A stretch of 64,000 nt of DNA from Ditylenchus dipsaci (Eukaryota > Nematoda > Chromadorea > Rhabditida > Anguinidae): positions 62,001 through 126,000 of the forward strand of contig SADC01000098.1 of the NCBI GenBank assembly GCA_004194705.1, read 5' to 3'. The position numbers and the translations under genes were made by a program. Shown here piece after piece: positions 22,101 to 34,881 of this stretch. Under the pieces are notes generated by a model. The model did not search any database. It had not been told where the DNA came from and saw only the letters and a list, made by a program, of their open reading frames with translations. How positions within the stretch are numbered: position 1 is the stretch's first letter; each line of letters opens with the position of its first letter.

Positions 22101-24101
22101 GATTGTTTAATTTTGTTAAATTGTTGTTGCTTCGTGGAAAAAAGCTTTTTTATGCAGGGTTTGTGTCTTTGTCTTTCAAATGAAAAAATCTCGCTAAGCC
22201 GATAAATTAAAAAAGCTATTGCTCAAACAAATCTCTTGTCTCATTTGCTTAAAACAACACACCTTTATATGTTCATGCAGCATCTTAGATGCCATAATTG
22301 CCGCTCCACTCCCAGCATGTCCATCAAAGATGGCAAAATATGCTGCTTCCGCTCTAGGTGCTGTTGGTTCATCATCACTCTAAAAAAACGCCGAATATAT
22401 ATTTTCATCCTAAAATTTCCTAACATTACCGAAAAACTTTTATGAAGCGTCAAAATGTCTTCATCTGATCTTCTTTTCTCCAGCTTTCTTGGATTTTCTT
22501 TGATTTTTATCTGCCCAAAAGGATTTCCCAAGAGTTCAAATTTAATGTCTGAGTTTTGAGTAGACGTCCGCTTCAAAGCTTTCACTAAATCGATGGCTTT
22601 TTCCGGCTCGTAGCCCTGCTGAACAATGTTCAGTATTTTGGCTGTGGCCATGTCTTCGTTTTCTACCGACTTGCCTGTAATTTTAGTTTGATGTTTATTT
22701 GTCAAATTTGATTTTTTTGAAGAAAATACCATGGTTGATAACTTCAGCATATCCAGCGTTGACTGGCAGTGCATATTTGGGGCAGAGAACCGGCCTTATC
22801 AGTTGATCAGCAGATAGTTGGGTCTCTTCTTTGGAGAAATGTAAAAATTCAGGGCGAGTGTAGCTGTATTGTGGATGTGTTTCTGAAGGAGATGGTCCAC
22901 CAGACATCACTTTAATATATTAAAGTATTAGAAAGAAAAATATAAAAAACTTTTACAACTTTTTTTGCAGATTTCTCTGTACACATTTTTTTATTCCAGT
23001 GCTGCTTTTTTCAATACTCTGTTTTCTTTATAGGTCATTTGGTGGGTCATTGGCCCTAGTAGAAAATCAGGAGATTTTTTTCGGGCTTGGTCTCACCTTT
23101 GTTTTTTAAAAAACTTTCTAGGATTTGGCTCTAGGAGACAGTAATCCAGATTATGTTAGTACGGACTTGAACATATCTTAACTTTATTCTAACATCCGCT
23201 TACTTACCCTTGCCTCAAGCCTAACCATTCAAAGTCCTGAAAAACAGGGGAATTTGGCAAAAAGAGGAAGACCAAAGAAAAAAACCTCCTGATCATACTT
23301 GCACGCTCGCCAACAATAAAAAATGGGCCGGCCCTTTTTAATTGACTGTAGCGCGGGTCATTAAAAATTTTCGCTGCCAGCGCTAGCTCCGGGGCTCATC
23401 AGATCTGGTTTTTTGCTGGCGGCGCTCCGGCGCTGGTGAAGCGCCGGCGCCGACTTATGTATAACTTGGTAAATTTGAATTTTGTTTAAAACACGATAGA
23501 ATTAACACTGAAATGATGTTTTTTTCACAACTGATAGCATCTGCATGGTAATAAAACAGGTTTTGGGCCTTTTGTTAGCTTCTGAAACCATATACTTTTT
23601 TCTATTTTTCGAAGTGCCGGCGCCTCACAAATTTTCCGCTTAATTTTTTTCGCCGCCGGCGCCTGCGCTCTTTCTTAAATAATTTTACCGGCGGCGCACT
23701 GGCGCACGTGAAGCGCCGGTATGCCGTTGGCACTGCGAGTAAGTATGCTCCTGATTTCTGACCAGGACCAAGTCATTAAAAAAACCGTTAAATGCCCAAA
23801 TGCCACAAGTTATATGCCACAAGACTGGCGCTGAAATTTGCAAAACATTTTGATGATTACAGAAAAAAAGGTTTTGAGCTCGAGCTAGTCCTTTTTCAGT
23901 AACTGGAGCTAAGCAAAAATAGCTTGGATTGGTGTTTAAAAACAAACCTGATATTATTTCAGCAAAAACATTAGACTCTCCAGCCATATCTACAACCATC
24001 CCAATTTTAGGAGGAGACACAGTTTCTTGCGCTTCTGCAGAACTGCTGTTGTTTGATGTAGAAGCGTTAGAAGTTATTACATTTTTTATTTTAGACAGCA
24101 T
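19158..24101 (-). CDS. PPM1H-like: PPM1H-like PP2C serine/threonine phosphatase
   Basis: Metal-dependent protein phosphatase of the PPM1H/J/M subfamily. Eleven exons on the minus strand, in transcript order: 24101-23948, 22909-22730, 22674-22430, 22379-22263, 21664-21455, 21403-21206, 21155-21037, 20121-20058, 20008-19901, 19596-19406, 19359-19158. Together they give 1,788 nt, 595 aa, with all phases consistent and no internal stop. Landmarks: a PPM1H-like N-terminus (MLSKIKNV, then RPEFL near 70-74 and GYAEVINHG), the metal-binding FDGHAGSGAA (Asp212), IYVANAGDCRALL (Asp338), TIGVSRGLGDH (Asp444), GSDGLWDV (Asp488) and the C-terminal SSDDITVFVIPL (Asp564-565). An acidic tail follows. These features match the subfamily-specific segments of PPM1H, not just the generic PP2C core. 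The protein is longer than the vertebrate protein (about 514 aa), mainly through linkers. Several donors are weak (GTCTGA, GTTGGC). Which of H, J or M it represents is not decided. Confidence 0.93.
19640..19850. repeat. Palindromic GCCTTGG repeat in phosphatase intron
   Basis: The left arm is TTTTTGCCTAGGTCCACCCTG plus GTTGTTTTTT; the right arm is AAAAAACAACAGGGGGACCA plus AGGCAAAAAA. Inside are GGCTAGCGCATGTTGGGAC and ACATACGCTGGCCTACCC as a second inverted pair. It is the best preserved member of this dispersed family. Confidence 0.65.
21925..22060. repeat. GC-rich patch in phosphatase intron
   Basis: Short direct repeats of GAGCCAGATCACCG and CCCCAGCACCT make this about 130-bp island far richer in GC than its surroundings. 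There is no conserved frame, and it lies between the exons at 22263 and 21664. Confidence 0.5.
23291..23755. mobile_element. GC-rich inverted-repeat element in phosphatase intron 1
   Basis: The ends are TCATACTTGCACGCTCGCCAA and the inverse TTGGCACTGCGAGTAAGTAT. Within are repeated GCGCCGGCGC blocks (near 23445, 23608, 23650 and 23690-23715). The contrast with the AT-rich flanks suggests a distinct repeat of unknown class. Confidence 0.55.
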
Positions 24102-24500
24102 TAGTGCACTCAATTGGAATGCGCATGAAGCACTAAAAAATTTATTGAGAGAAACAATTATTTAATTGCATTTTGAATTGGCGCAAAGACGATGCTCTGG
24201 CATTTTTCAAAAAATCTTATGAACGAAAATGAACACACATGTATTGGGCTAAAGATTTTGTCGTCAAGGCTTCTCTCCTGGAATTCCTCATAATTACGTT
24301 CTTGTATAATTCAGGGTCATAAGATAAGTGTAAATAATTGACCGGGAATTGACAAGGAGTTGAAAATATTCACTAACACATAGAACGAATAACAAATAGT
24401 GTAAGATAAATAGAAAAGCTGAACAGCGCTTATTGTTCGGTTAATGAAAGCTTTTAGCCTGAGACTCGACTATATAAAATCGTATCCTGTGTGAATAAAT

Positions 24501-24755
24501 TACCGTATTTTCTCTATAAAACGGGCCAGCCCGTTTACTGTTCAACCCATCGAAAATCGAAAAATTCTGAGGTCGATCTGAAGATTTTTGGGTGCTCAAT
24601 CAAAATCTGAAAAGTGGAATCGGTAGAGCTCGTGGGAAATAAGGAAATGCGATGAACAGCTTTACAAAATATTCATTCCGGGCTGAGATATGAGCTCTTA
24701 AAGTCGAGGGAGCCTGTTTATTAGACATGGCTCGTTTAATGAAGAAAATACGGTA
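24501..24755. mobile_element. CCGTATT-type MITE, 255 bp
   Basis: Starts TACCGTATTTTCTCTATAAA and ends GAAGAAAATACGGTA. The core carries GTAGAGCTCGTGGGA and AACAGCTTTACAAAATATTC, as in 14699-14951. Confidence 0.8.
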
Positions 24756-25607
24756 TGATAATTTAATCGAAATAGTTTTCAGACAAATCAAAGCCGTTAT
24801 CAAAAGTGATAGCTCTTTCCAATGTCGCTTTGTTCAGCTCATGGCTCTTCTCCTAACAGTTGTTTTTCCCACTCTAGTTTTTTCAAAGCTTGGCTTTGAA
24901 ATATGAGCTCATTCTAACGTAAAATTCATGATTGACCAATGTTACCATTTAGTGCGCTAGGGCAGACTTCACTTATTGTCTACTTATCCTTGAAAAAATT
25001 TGCTCTTTTTGTCTATTTTTAACACCTTTCTCTCTTAACGGGTCTCATTCTTTTCTTAGAATAAGAATTATTCATAACTGTAACAAAGACCATGGTCTTC
25101 CAAACCTAAAAGTTCAAGGTCTAAATTAGGCTACAGCAGCCTTACGTTTTGACAAAGTTTTGACTAGCCAAGTCATTCGGATTCACGACAGGTTCAAATA
25201 AATGCGACTTTTTATTTAAAGCAACAAACAAGGCGATAGCAGCAACAACAGCATAATAGAGGGTAACAACCAACAATCAGCAAACAAAAAAGGTCAATAT
25301 ATGCTTGCCTGAATATTGCAGGACCTTCATGTCCTGAAAAATAAGGTTTTCTATGTGAAGAAGAACAAGACCTCAGTAAGCATATTGGTAAGCATTGTAC
25401 AAGGTGGAGAACTAACTTCTCATCTCCATGATAACGAGTCTAATCTCTAAAAAATAGAGTTAAAGGTTAGTGATGGAGATCATAGATGTTGTTCCAATTC
25501 CACTCACAAATTGCTTTCCATCCGTGCCCAACAGAGCTCAAACCAATTAAAGTAAACACTGTCATCTTCACCCTGAAGTTAATCTCTTCAGTAATGTCAA
25601 TAATGCC

Positions 25608-25652
25608 GAAAAACAGTACTACAGTTGCAAAAACTGTAGTACAGTTGATTTA
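25608..25652. repeat. Single copy of the ACTGTAGTACAGT element
   Basis: ATGCCGAAAAACAGTACTAC followed by AGTTGCAAAAACTGTAGTAC, the same start as the 10997-11433 element including the preceding ATGTCAA. It lacks the tandem expansion. Confidence 0.6.
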
Positions 25653-25879
25653 ACAATGATTAAGGTTTTATTGTTCATATTTCATCAATAAATTTTTTCC
25701 AACATTTTTTCAATAAGTACTCAAATATCCAATATTGGTACTATTTGACCCGTCTTCGGAATATTTGTCCTAGTCCAGTGGCTAAGGTGGTGCTTGGGGG
25801 TGGTTGATTAGTGGTTGATGGAATCGTTAATCTAATTCAGTGATTGATGGAAGCACTAGCTAGACCATATGTTTGTTTA

Positions 25880-28800
25880 TTATAACTAGTTCTTAATAAC
25901 ATGGTTAATGTTGAATTCAAATGACTTTGAGCTGACACAGTTAATGTTGGTCTATAAATAGTTTTAAATGACACATTTGATGTCGAATTCAAATGACTTT
26001 GAGATGACACAGTTGATGTTGAATTCAAATGACTTTGAGATGACAAAGTTGATGTTGAATTCTAATGACTTCAAGGTGACACAGTTAATGTTGAATTCAA
26101 ATGACTTTGAGATGACACAGTTGATGTTGAATTCAAATGACTTTGAGATGACACAGTTGATGTTAAATTCAAATGACTTTGAGGGAATAGTTGATGTTGA
26201 ATTCAAATGACTTTGAGATGACACAGTTGATGTTGAATTCAAATGACTTTGAGATGACACAGTTGATGTTGAATTCAAAAGACTTTGAGATGACACAGTT
26301 GATGTTGAATTCAAATGACTTTGAGATGACACAGTTGATGTTAAATTCAAATGACTTTGAGGTGACATAGTTGATGTTGAATTCAAATGACTTTGAGATG
26401 ACACAGGATGTTGAATTCAAATGACTTTGAGATGACACAGTTGATGTTGAATTCAAATGACTTTGAGATGACACAGTTGATGTTGAATTCAAATGACTTT
26501 GAGATGACACAGTTGATGTTGAATTCAAATGACTTTGAGATGAACATTTGATGTTGAATTCAAATGACTTTGAGATGACACAGTTGATGTTGAATTCAAA
26601 TGACTTTGAGATGACACAGTTGATGTTAAATTCAAATGACTTTGAGGTGACATAGTTGATGTTGAATTCAAATGACTTTGAGATGACACAGTTGATGTTG
26701 AATTCAAATGACTTTGAGATGACACAGTTGATGTTGAATTCAAATGACTTTGAGATGACACAGTTGATGTTGATTCAATGACTTTGAGATGACACAGTTT
26801 GATGTTGAATTCAAATGACTTTGAGATGACACAGTTGATGTTGAATTCAAATGACTTTGAGATGACACAGTTGATGTTGATTCAAAGACTTTGAGATGAC
26901 ACAGTTGATGTTGAATTCAAATGACTTTGAAGTGACATAGTTGATGTTGAATTCAAATGACTTTGAGGTGACATAGTTGATGTTAAATTCAAATGACTTT
27001 GAGTGACACAGTTGATGTTAAATTCAAATGACTTCAAGGTGACACAGTTAATGTTGAATTCAAATGACTTTGAGATGACAGTTGATGTTGAATTCAAATG
27101 ACTTTGAAGTGACACAGTTGATGTTGAATTCTAATGACTTTGAGATGACACAGTTGATGTTGAATTCAAATGACTTTGAAGTGACATAGTTGATGTTAAA
27201 TTCAAATGACTTTGAGGTGAACAGTTATGTTAAATTCAAATGACTTCAAGGTGACACAGTTAATGTTGAATTCAAATGACTTTGAGATGACAACAGTTGA
27301 TGTTAAATTCAAATGACTTTGAGGTGACATAGTTGATGTTAAATTCAAATGACTTTGAGGTGACACAGTTGATGTAAATTCAAATGACTTCAAGTGACAC
27401 AGTTAATGTTGAATTCAAATGACTTTGAGATACACAGTTAATGTTGAATTCTAATGACTTTGAGTGACACAGTTAATGTTGTATTCAAATGACTTTGAGG
27501 TGACACAGTTTAATGTTGAATTCAATGACTTTGAGATGACACAGTTGATGTTGAATTCAAATGACTTTGAGGTGACACAGTTGATGTTGAATTCTAATGA
27601 CTTTGAAGTGACACAGTTAATGTTGTATTCAAATGACTTTGAAAGTGACATAGTTGAGTTAAATTCAAATGACTTTGGGTGACACAGTTGATGTTGAATT
27701 CAAATGACTTTGAAGTGACATAGTTGATGTTAATTCAAATGACTTTGAGGTGACATAGTTGAGTTAAATTCAAATGACTTTGAGGTGACACAGTTTGATG
27801 TTAAATTCAAATGACTTCAAGGTGACACAGTTAATGTTGAATTCAAATGACTTTGAGATGACACAGTTGATGTTTAATTCAAATGACTTTTGAGGTGACA
27901 TAGTTGAGTTAAATTCAAATGACTTTGAGGTGACACAGTTGATGTTAAATTCAAATGACTTCAAGTACACAGTTAATGTTAAATTCAAATGACTTTGAGA
28001 TGACACAGTTGATGTTGAATTCTAATGACTTTGAGTGACACAGTTAATGTTGTATTCAAATGACTTGAAGTGACATAGTTGATGTTAAATTCAAATGACT
28101 TTGAGGTGACACAGTTGATGTTAAATTCAAATGACTTTGAGGTACACAGTTGATGTTTAATTCAAATGACTTTGAGGTGACACAGTTGATGTTAATTCAA
28201 TGACTTGAAGGTGACACAGTTAATGTTTGAATTAAATGACTTTGAGATGACACAGTTGATGTTGAATTCTAATGACTTTGAGTGACACAGTTTTGTATTC
28301 AAATGACTTTGAAGTGACATAAGTTGATTTAAATTCAAATGACTTTGAGGTGACACAGTTGATGTTAAATTCAAATGATTTGAGGTGACACAGTTGAGTG
28401 TTAAATTCAAATGACTTAAGGTGACACAGTTAATGTTGAATTCAAATGATTTGAGATGACACAGTTGATGTTGAATTCTAATGACTTTGAAGTGACACAG
28501 TTATGTTTATTCAAATGACTTTGAAGTGACACAGTTAATGTTGTATTCAAATGACTTGAGTGACATAGTTGATGTTAAATTCAAATGATTTGAGGTGACA
28601 CAGTGATGTTAAATTCAAATGACTTTGAGGGACACAGTTGATGTAAATTCAAATGACTTCAGGTGACACAGTTTATGTTGAATTCAAATGACTTTGAGAT
28701 GACACAGTTGATGTTGAATTCTAATGACTTTGAAGTGACACAGTTATGTTGTATTCAAATGACTTTGAAGTGACTAGTTTTGTGTTAATTCAAAGACTTG

Positions 28801-31800
28801 AGGTGACACAGTTGATGTTAAATTCAAATGACTTTGAGGTGACACAGTTGATGTTAATTCAAATGACTTTGAGGTGACACAGTTGATGTTAAATTCAAAT
28901 GACTTTGAGGTGACACAGTTGATGTTAAATTCAAATGACTTTGAGTGACACAGTTGATGTTAAATTCAAATGACTTTGAGATGACACAGTTGATGTTGAT
29001 TCTAAAAGACTTTGAAGTGACACAGTAATGTTGTAATCAATGACTTTGAAGTGAATAGTTGATGTTAAATTCAAATGACTTTGATGTGACACATTGATGT
29101 TAAATTCAAATGACTTGAGGGACATAGTGATGTTAAATTCAAATGACTTTGAGGTGACACAGTTGATGTAAATTCAAATGACTTCAGGTGACACAGTTTA
29201 ATGTTGAATTTAAATGACTTTGAGATGACACAGTTTGATGTTAAATTCAAATGATTTGAGGTGACATAGTTGATGTTAAATTCAAATGACTTTGAGGTGA
29301 CAGTTTTGATGTTAAATTCAAGAATAAGGTGACACAGTTAATGTTTGAATTCAATGACTTTGAAGTGAAATAGTTGATGTTAATTCAAATGACTTTGAGG
29401 TGACACAGTTGATGTTGAATTCAAATGACTTTGAAGTGACTAGTGATGTTGAATTCAAATGACTTTGAGGACATAGTGATGTTATTCAAATGACTTTGAG
29501 GTGACACAGTTGATGTAAATTCAAATGACTTCAAGGTGAACAGTTAATGTTGAATTCAATGACTTTGAGATGACACAGTTTGATGTTAAATCAAATGACT
29601 TTGAGGGTGACCTAGTTGATGTTAAATTCAAATGACTTTGAGGTGACACAGTTGATGTTAAATTCAAATGACTTTGACAGTGGACACAGTTAATGTTGAT
29701 TCAAATGACTTTGAGATGACACAGTTGATGTTGAATTTCTAATGACTTTGAATGACACAGTTAATGTTTATTTCAAATGACTTTGAGGTGACACAGTTAA
29801 TTTGTATTCATGACTTTGAGGTGACACAGTTAATGTTGAATTCAAATGACTTTGAGATGACACAGTAATGGTTGAATTCAAATGACTTTGAGATGACACA
29901 GTTAATGTTGAATTCAAATGACTTTGAGATGACACAGTTAATGTTGAATTCAAAATATTTAGATGACACAGTTGATGTTGAATTCAAAATGACTTTTTGA
30001 GATGACACAGTTATGTTGAATTCAATGATTTGAGATGACACAGTTGATGTTGAATTCAAATGACTTTGAAGTGCACAGTTAATGTTGAATTCAAATGACT
30101 TTGAGGTGACACAGTTAATTTTGAATTCAAATGACTTTGAGGTGACACAGTTATGTTGAATTCAAATGACTTGAAGGTGACACAGTTATGTTGAATTCAA
30201 ATGACTTTGAGATGACACGTTAATGTTGAATTCAAATGACTTTGAGATGACACAGTTTGTTGAATTAAAATGACTTTGAGGTGACGTTAATGTCTGAATT
30301 CAAATGACTTTGAGTGACACAGTTAATGTTGAATTCAAATGACTTTGAGATGACAACGTTGATGTTGAATTTCAAATGACTTTGAGGTGACACAGTTTGA
30401 TGTGAATCTAATGACTTTGAAGTGACACGTTAATGTTGTATTCATGACTTTGAGTGACATAGTTGATGTTAAATTCAAATGACTTTGAGGTGACATAGTT
30501 GATGTTAAATTCAAATGACTTTGAGGTGAATAGTTGATGTTGAATTCAATGACTTTGAGATGACACAGTTAATGTTGAATTCAAATGACTTTGAAGATGA
30601 CACAGTTGATGTTGAATTCAAATGACTTTGAAGTGACACAGTTAATGTTGAATTCAAATGACTTTGAGGTGACACAGTTAATGTTGAATTCAAATGACTT
30701 TGAGGTGAACAGTTCATGTTGAATTCAAATGACTTTGAGGTGACACAGTTAATGTTGAATTCAAATGACTTTGAGATGACACAGTTAATGTTGAATTCAA
30801 ATGACTTTGAGATGACACAGTTAATGTTAATTCATGACTTTGAGGTGACACAGTTAATGTTGAATTCATGACTTGAGGTGACAGTTAATGTTGAATTCAA
30901 ATGACTTTGAGATGACACAGTTGATGTGAATTAAATGACTTTGAGGTGAACAGTTGATGTTGAATTCAAATGACTTGAGATGACACAGTTAATGTTGAAT
31001 TCAAATGACTTTGAGATGACACAGTAATGTTGAATTCAAATGACTTTGAGGTGACACAGTTGAATGTTTAATTCAAATGACTTTGAGGTGACATAGTTGA
31101 TGTGAATTCAAATGACTTTGAGATGACACAGTTGATGTTGAATTCAAATGACTTTGAGATGACACAGTTAATGTTGAATTCAAATGACTTGAGATGACAC
31201 AGTTAATGTTGAATTCAAATGACTTTGAGATGACACAGTTAATGTTGAATTCAAATGACTTTGAGATGACACAGTTGATTTGAATTCAAAATGACTTTGA
31301 AGTGACACAGTTATGTTGAATTCAAATGACTTTGAGGTGACACAGTTAATGTTGAATTCAAATGACTTTGAGGTGACATAGTTGAATGTTGAATTCAAAT
31401 GACTTTGAGGTGACACAGTTAATGTTGAATTCAAATGACTTTGAGGTGACATAGTTGATGTTGAATTCAAATGACTTTGAGATGACACAGTTGATGTTGA
31501 ATTCAAATGACTTTGAGATGACACAGTTATGTTGAATTCAATGACTTTGAGATGACACAGTTGATGTTGAATTCAATGACTTTGAAGTGACACAGTTAAT
31601 GTTGAATTCAAATGACTTTGAGGTGACACAGTTAATGTTGAATTCAAATGACTTTGAGGTTACACAGTTAATGTTGATTCAAATGACTTTGAGATGACAC
31701 AGTTATGTTGAATTCAATGACTTTGAGATGACACAGTTAATGTTGAATTCAATGACTTTGAGATGAACAGTAATGTTGAATTCAAATGACTTTGAGATGA

Positions 31801-32620
31801 CACAGTTAATGTTGAATTCAAATGACTTTGAGATGACACAGTTGATGTTGAATTCAAATGACTTTGAAGTGACACAGTTAATGTTGAATTCAATGACTTT
31901 GAGATGACACAGTTAATGTTGAATTCAAATGACTTTGAGGTTACACAGTTAATGTTGAATTCAAATGACTTTGAGATGACAAAGTTATGTTGAATTCAAA
32001 TGACTTTGAGATGACACAGTTGATGTTGAAATCAAATGACTTTGAAGTGACACAGTTAATTTGAATTCAAATGACTTTGAGGTGACACAGTTAATGTTGA
32101 ATTCAATGACTTTGGGTGACATAGTTGATGTTGAATTCAAATGACTTTGAGTGACACAGTTAATGTTGAATTCAAATGACTTTGAGGTGACACAGTTAAT
32201 TTTCAATTATAACTAGTTCTAGTGACACGGTTAACGTAAAATTAGAACTAGTTCTAAATGACACAGTTAATGTTGAATCAATGACTTTAAGGGGACACAG
32301 TTAATGTTGAATTATAACTAGTTCTAGATGACACGATAAAAGTAAAATTAGAACTAGTTCTAAATGACACATTTAATGTTGAAGTCAATGACTTTGAGGT
32401 GACACATTTTATGTTGAATTCAAATAACTTTGAGGTGACACAGTTAATGTTGAATTATAACTGATTCTAGATGACACAGTTGATGTTGAATTATAACTAG
32501 TTCTAGATGACACGGTTAATGTAAAATTAAAACTAGTTATAATTGACACATTTATGTTGAGTTCAAATGGCTTTGAGTTGACACAGTTAATTTTGAATTA
32601 TAACTAGTTCTAGATGACAC
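25880..32620. repeat. Satellite DNA, 36-bp unit, about 187 copies
   Basis: Continuous head-to-tail array of a 36-bp unit containing TTGATGTTGAATTCAAATGA then CTTTGAGATGACACAG, so most units have an EcoRI site. Variants are TTAATG/TTGATG, GAATTC/AAATTC, and GAGATG/GAGGTG/GAAGTG. In 27.1-29.7 kb the variants recur in a fixed order every 6-7 units (about 200-250 bp), a higher-order repeat. The two edges (25880-25990 and 32200-32620) carry diverged units in which the middle is AACTAGTTCTA, a palindrome. Since 36 is a multiple of 3, long open frames appear on both strands; none is a gene. Small indels are common from about 27 to 32 kb. Confidence 0.97.
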
Positions 32621-32736
32621 GATAACTTGGCTTACGTACTACTTTTGCTAAAACGTAAAGAGATTCAGAGAAGTTCGTGATAAAACACCAGAAGCTGTTT
32701 TACTCGTTCGATGTCTTTTTTCGAAATTTTTTAACC

Positions 32737-33395
32737 TACAGTCCACTTTCCTATTGGTGTACACTCAAGGTTGGTTCCTTGGATGCGCCCTATCCTAGAA
32801 GAAGGGGCCAAATTTTGCCTTGGTCCCCTGGTTGATTTTAATCAATTTCGCCTTGGTCCACCCTGTTGTTTCTGGTTGTTGTTTTTTTCTCTTTTTTCAT
32901 ATGATTATATAATTATATCAAGTAAAACAAGATTACTTTTGGCAAACTTCACGAGTCATGGCTAACTTATTGCATACACCATTCTTATTCAAGCCGGCTT
33001 CTTTCATTACTTGCTTGTTGGAGTGGCTCTAGTAAAGAATACGTTTCCATTTTTCGCCTTGGTGTACCTGTTGCTTTTTTGCAAAAAACAGCTTGTCCCC
33101 TTGTTCATTATGGTTATTGCAAAAAATGGAAACTCATTCTTTACTAGACCCCTTGTTGGAGTAGTCATTTGCAACACATGTAGAATACAAATAAAAAGGA
33201 CGAAAAACTATAGGAAAGATTTTAACAGAACTCGATGACTTAAGACCGAAAAACGCCAAATACAATGGTGGGAAAAACAACAGGCAAGGCAAAATTGATT
33301 AAAGTCAACAGGGTGGACCGAGGCAAAATTTGGCTCCCTCTTCTAGGATAGAACCCTTGGATGTATAGTGTACACTGATGAGAGAGTTGACTGTA
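32737..33395. mobile_element. pogo-like foldback enclosing a GCCTTGG palindrome
   Basis: The ends are TACAGTCCACTTTCCTATTG and AGAGAGTTGACTGTA, with GTGTACAC next to each. Inner arms carry CTATCCTAGAAGAAGG and TTTTGCCTTGGTCC with their complements at about 33300-33350. The core 32880-33240 has AT-rich frames but no transposase motif. Confidence 0.75.
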
Positions 33396-33943
33396 TCGTG
33401 CTATTCTGCACAAAACGCAAGCCTTTCTTATGTTGAAGGCAATTTCTCGATTTTCAAGGGGTTGGAAAATGAACGATCATGTTCACGTGAAAAAAAATTG
33501 ACACTGATGTGCAAAATTTATGTTTCATTTATGTGGCTGAAATTGAAAGAAATCACGTATATACACAACAAAGATAGTCATATACATGTATTCAGGTGCA
33601 CGAATTTTTTTAATTTTTTTTTTTCAATGGAGATGTTTTAGACATCAGTGTCAATCTTATTCACGTGAATGTATGCAAATTTCTATAAGAGGAGTGAAAA
33701 ACGATTGAATAAAAGATAGCTTTACTCTTGCTTCACATCATGCTCTTTCTCTCGCATTTTTAACTCTCTGTGGGTCGTAGAAAAAGATTGACACTGATGT
33801 GTGAAAAACCTCTATTTATGAAAAATTTGAAAAAATAATATATATGTATATGACTTTTCTTATTATGTATACAAGTGATTTTTTATGAACTTCAGCCTTA
33901 TGCCAATGTCAACCATTTTAGCATCCGTTTATTTTTCAACTCT
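33396..33943. other. No gene; repeated TTGACACTGATGT motif
   Basis: TTGACACTGATGTGC near 33498, its inverse ACATCAGTGTCAATC near 33641 and a direct copy near 33787 suggest one more small inverted-repeat element. No exon was seen. Confidence 0.4.
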
Positions 33944-34536
33944 TAACACCTCGAGGACGGTTCATGACAAATGTATATTCCGGTACCAAATTTCATGCTG
34001 AACAACTCCGCAAAAACATATTTTGCGTGTCTCGAGTCAAAAACACGTTTTTAATATTACAGTCACAGAAAATGGGTGCCGACTTAAAAACGACTCTTTG
34101 ACGTTTTTTATTAATTTTTTTCAATTTTCATAATTATTTGAACAGCTATCAAATGCGCTTTTAAACAAGCCATTAACTTCATTATTGACGGTCAGATAAT
34201 AAGGCAACTCCACAATAATTTATTCAAAATACTATTGACAATTTCCCTAAAAGACTGCGCAAATGTATTGCGACCAATAGAAGCCATTTTATTCTGTAAA
34301 ATGAAAACTTTTAATGTTATTTTGAAGACGAGGAGCAGGGCTACAAAAGCTATGTGTTAGAATTTTTATGATAGAAAAATTTATTAAAAAAGTAAGCTCA
34401 AAAGGTGTCCGGAATCTTTTGGTACACCAGTTACCATTTTTTTTTCGTCCCCTTGATGAAAAGAAAAAATGTTGTAAAAGTTATTTCAGCAAACAGGAAA
34501 AAAATATGAGTGATTTGGGGTTACAATTTATCATCA

Positions 34537-34700
34537 TACCGTATTTATTCTAATTGAAGGTCAGTCTCTATTAGAAGGCCACCCTCTAAGGCCAAAACCA
34601 GGGAGTAAACCATGTTTCAATGCATTTTTAACAAGAAGCCAAAAAAATTTTGGAGGTTGAAAATAGAAGAGTGTGGCCTTCTATTAGAATAAGTACGGTA
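34537..34700. mobile_element. CCGTATT-type MITE, 164 bp
   Basis: Starts TACCGTATTTATTCTAATTG and ends CTATTAGAATAAGTACGGTA. The interior (GGCCACCCTCTAAGG versus GTGTGGCCTTCTATTAG) lacks the GTAGAGCTCG core of the longer members. Confidence 0.75.
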
Positions 34701-34881
34701 TGTATTTTTTGTTATGGATTAGGAAGAAACAAAAAATAATGACAAAATTTCGAAAAAAAATTAGTGACAGATTATCGAAGGACCAGAGGAAAACATGGCA
34801 GGCATTGTATAATAAAGCCAAATTTTGTTTGATTTGACTACGTTAAGTCTGATTTTCTTCGGCGCCTTTAGTGCTGAGAGG

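Larger units (their letters stand above)
24102..25879. other. No gene seen
   Basis: Upstream of the phosphatase start and before the satellite. It holds one MITE (24501-24755) and one minisatellite fragment (25608-25652). Bases about 25140-25330 include a TTTATTT and CA-rich stretch with no reading frame; a solo LTR was considered but no ends were found. Confidence 0.45.

Noticed and set aside
25140..25330. Possible solo LTR
   Set aside because: No TG...CA ends, target duplication or primer-binding site could be found.
25837..32206. Many long open frames on both strands (SKSFEFNIN- and SQSHLNSTSTV-type)
   Set aside because: They are translations of a 36-bp satellite; the period is a multiple of three, so frames stay open without selection.
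25880..32620. CRISPR array
   Set aside because: The 36-bp units are contiguous with no unique spacers, and the genome is eukaryotic.
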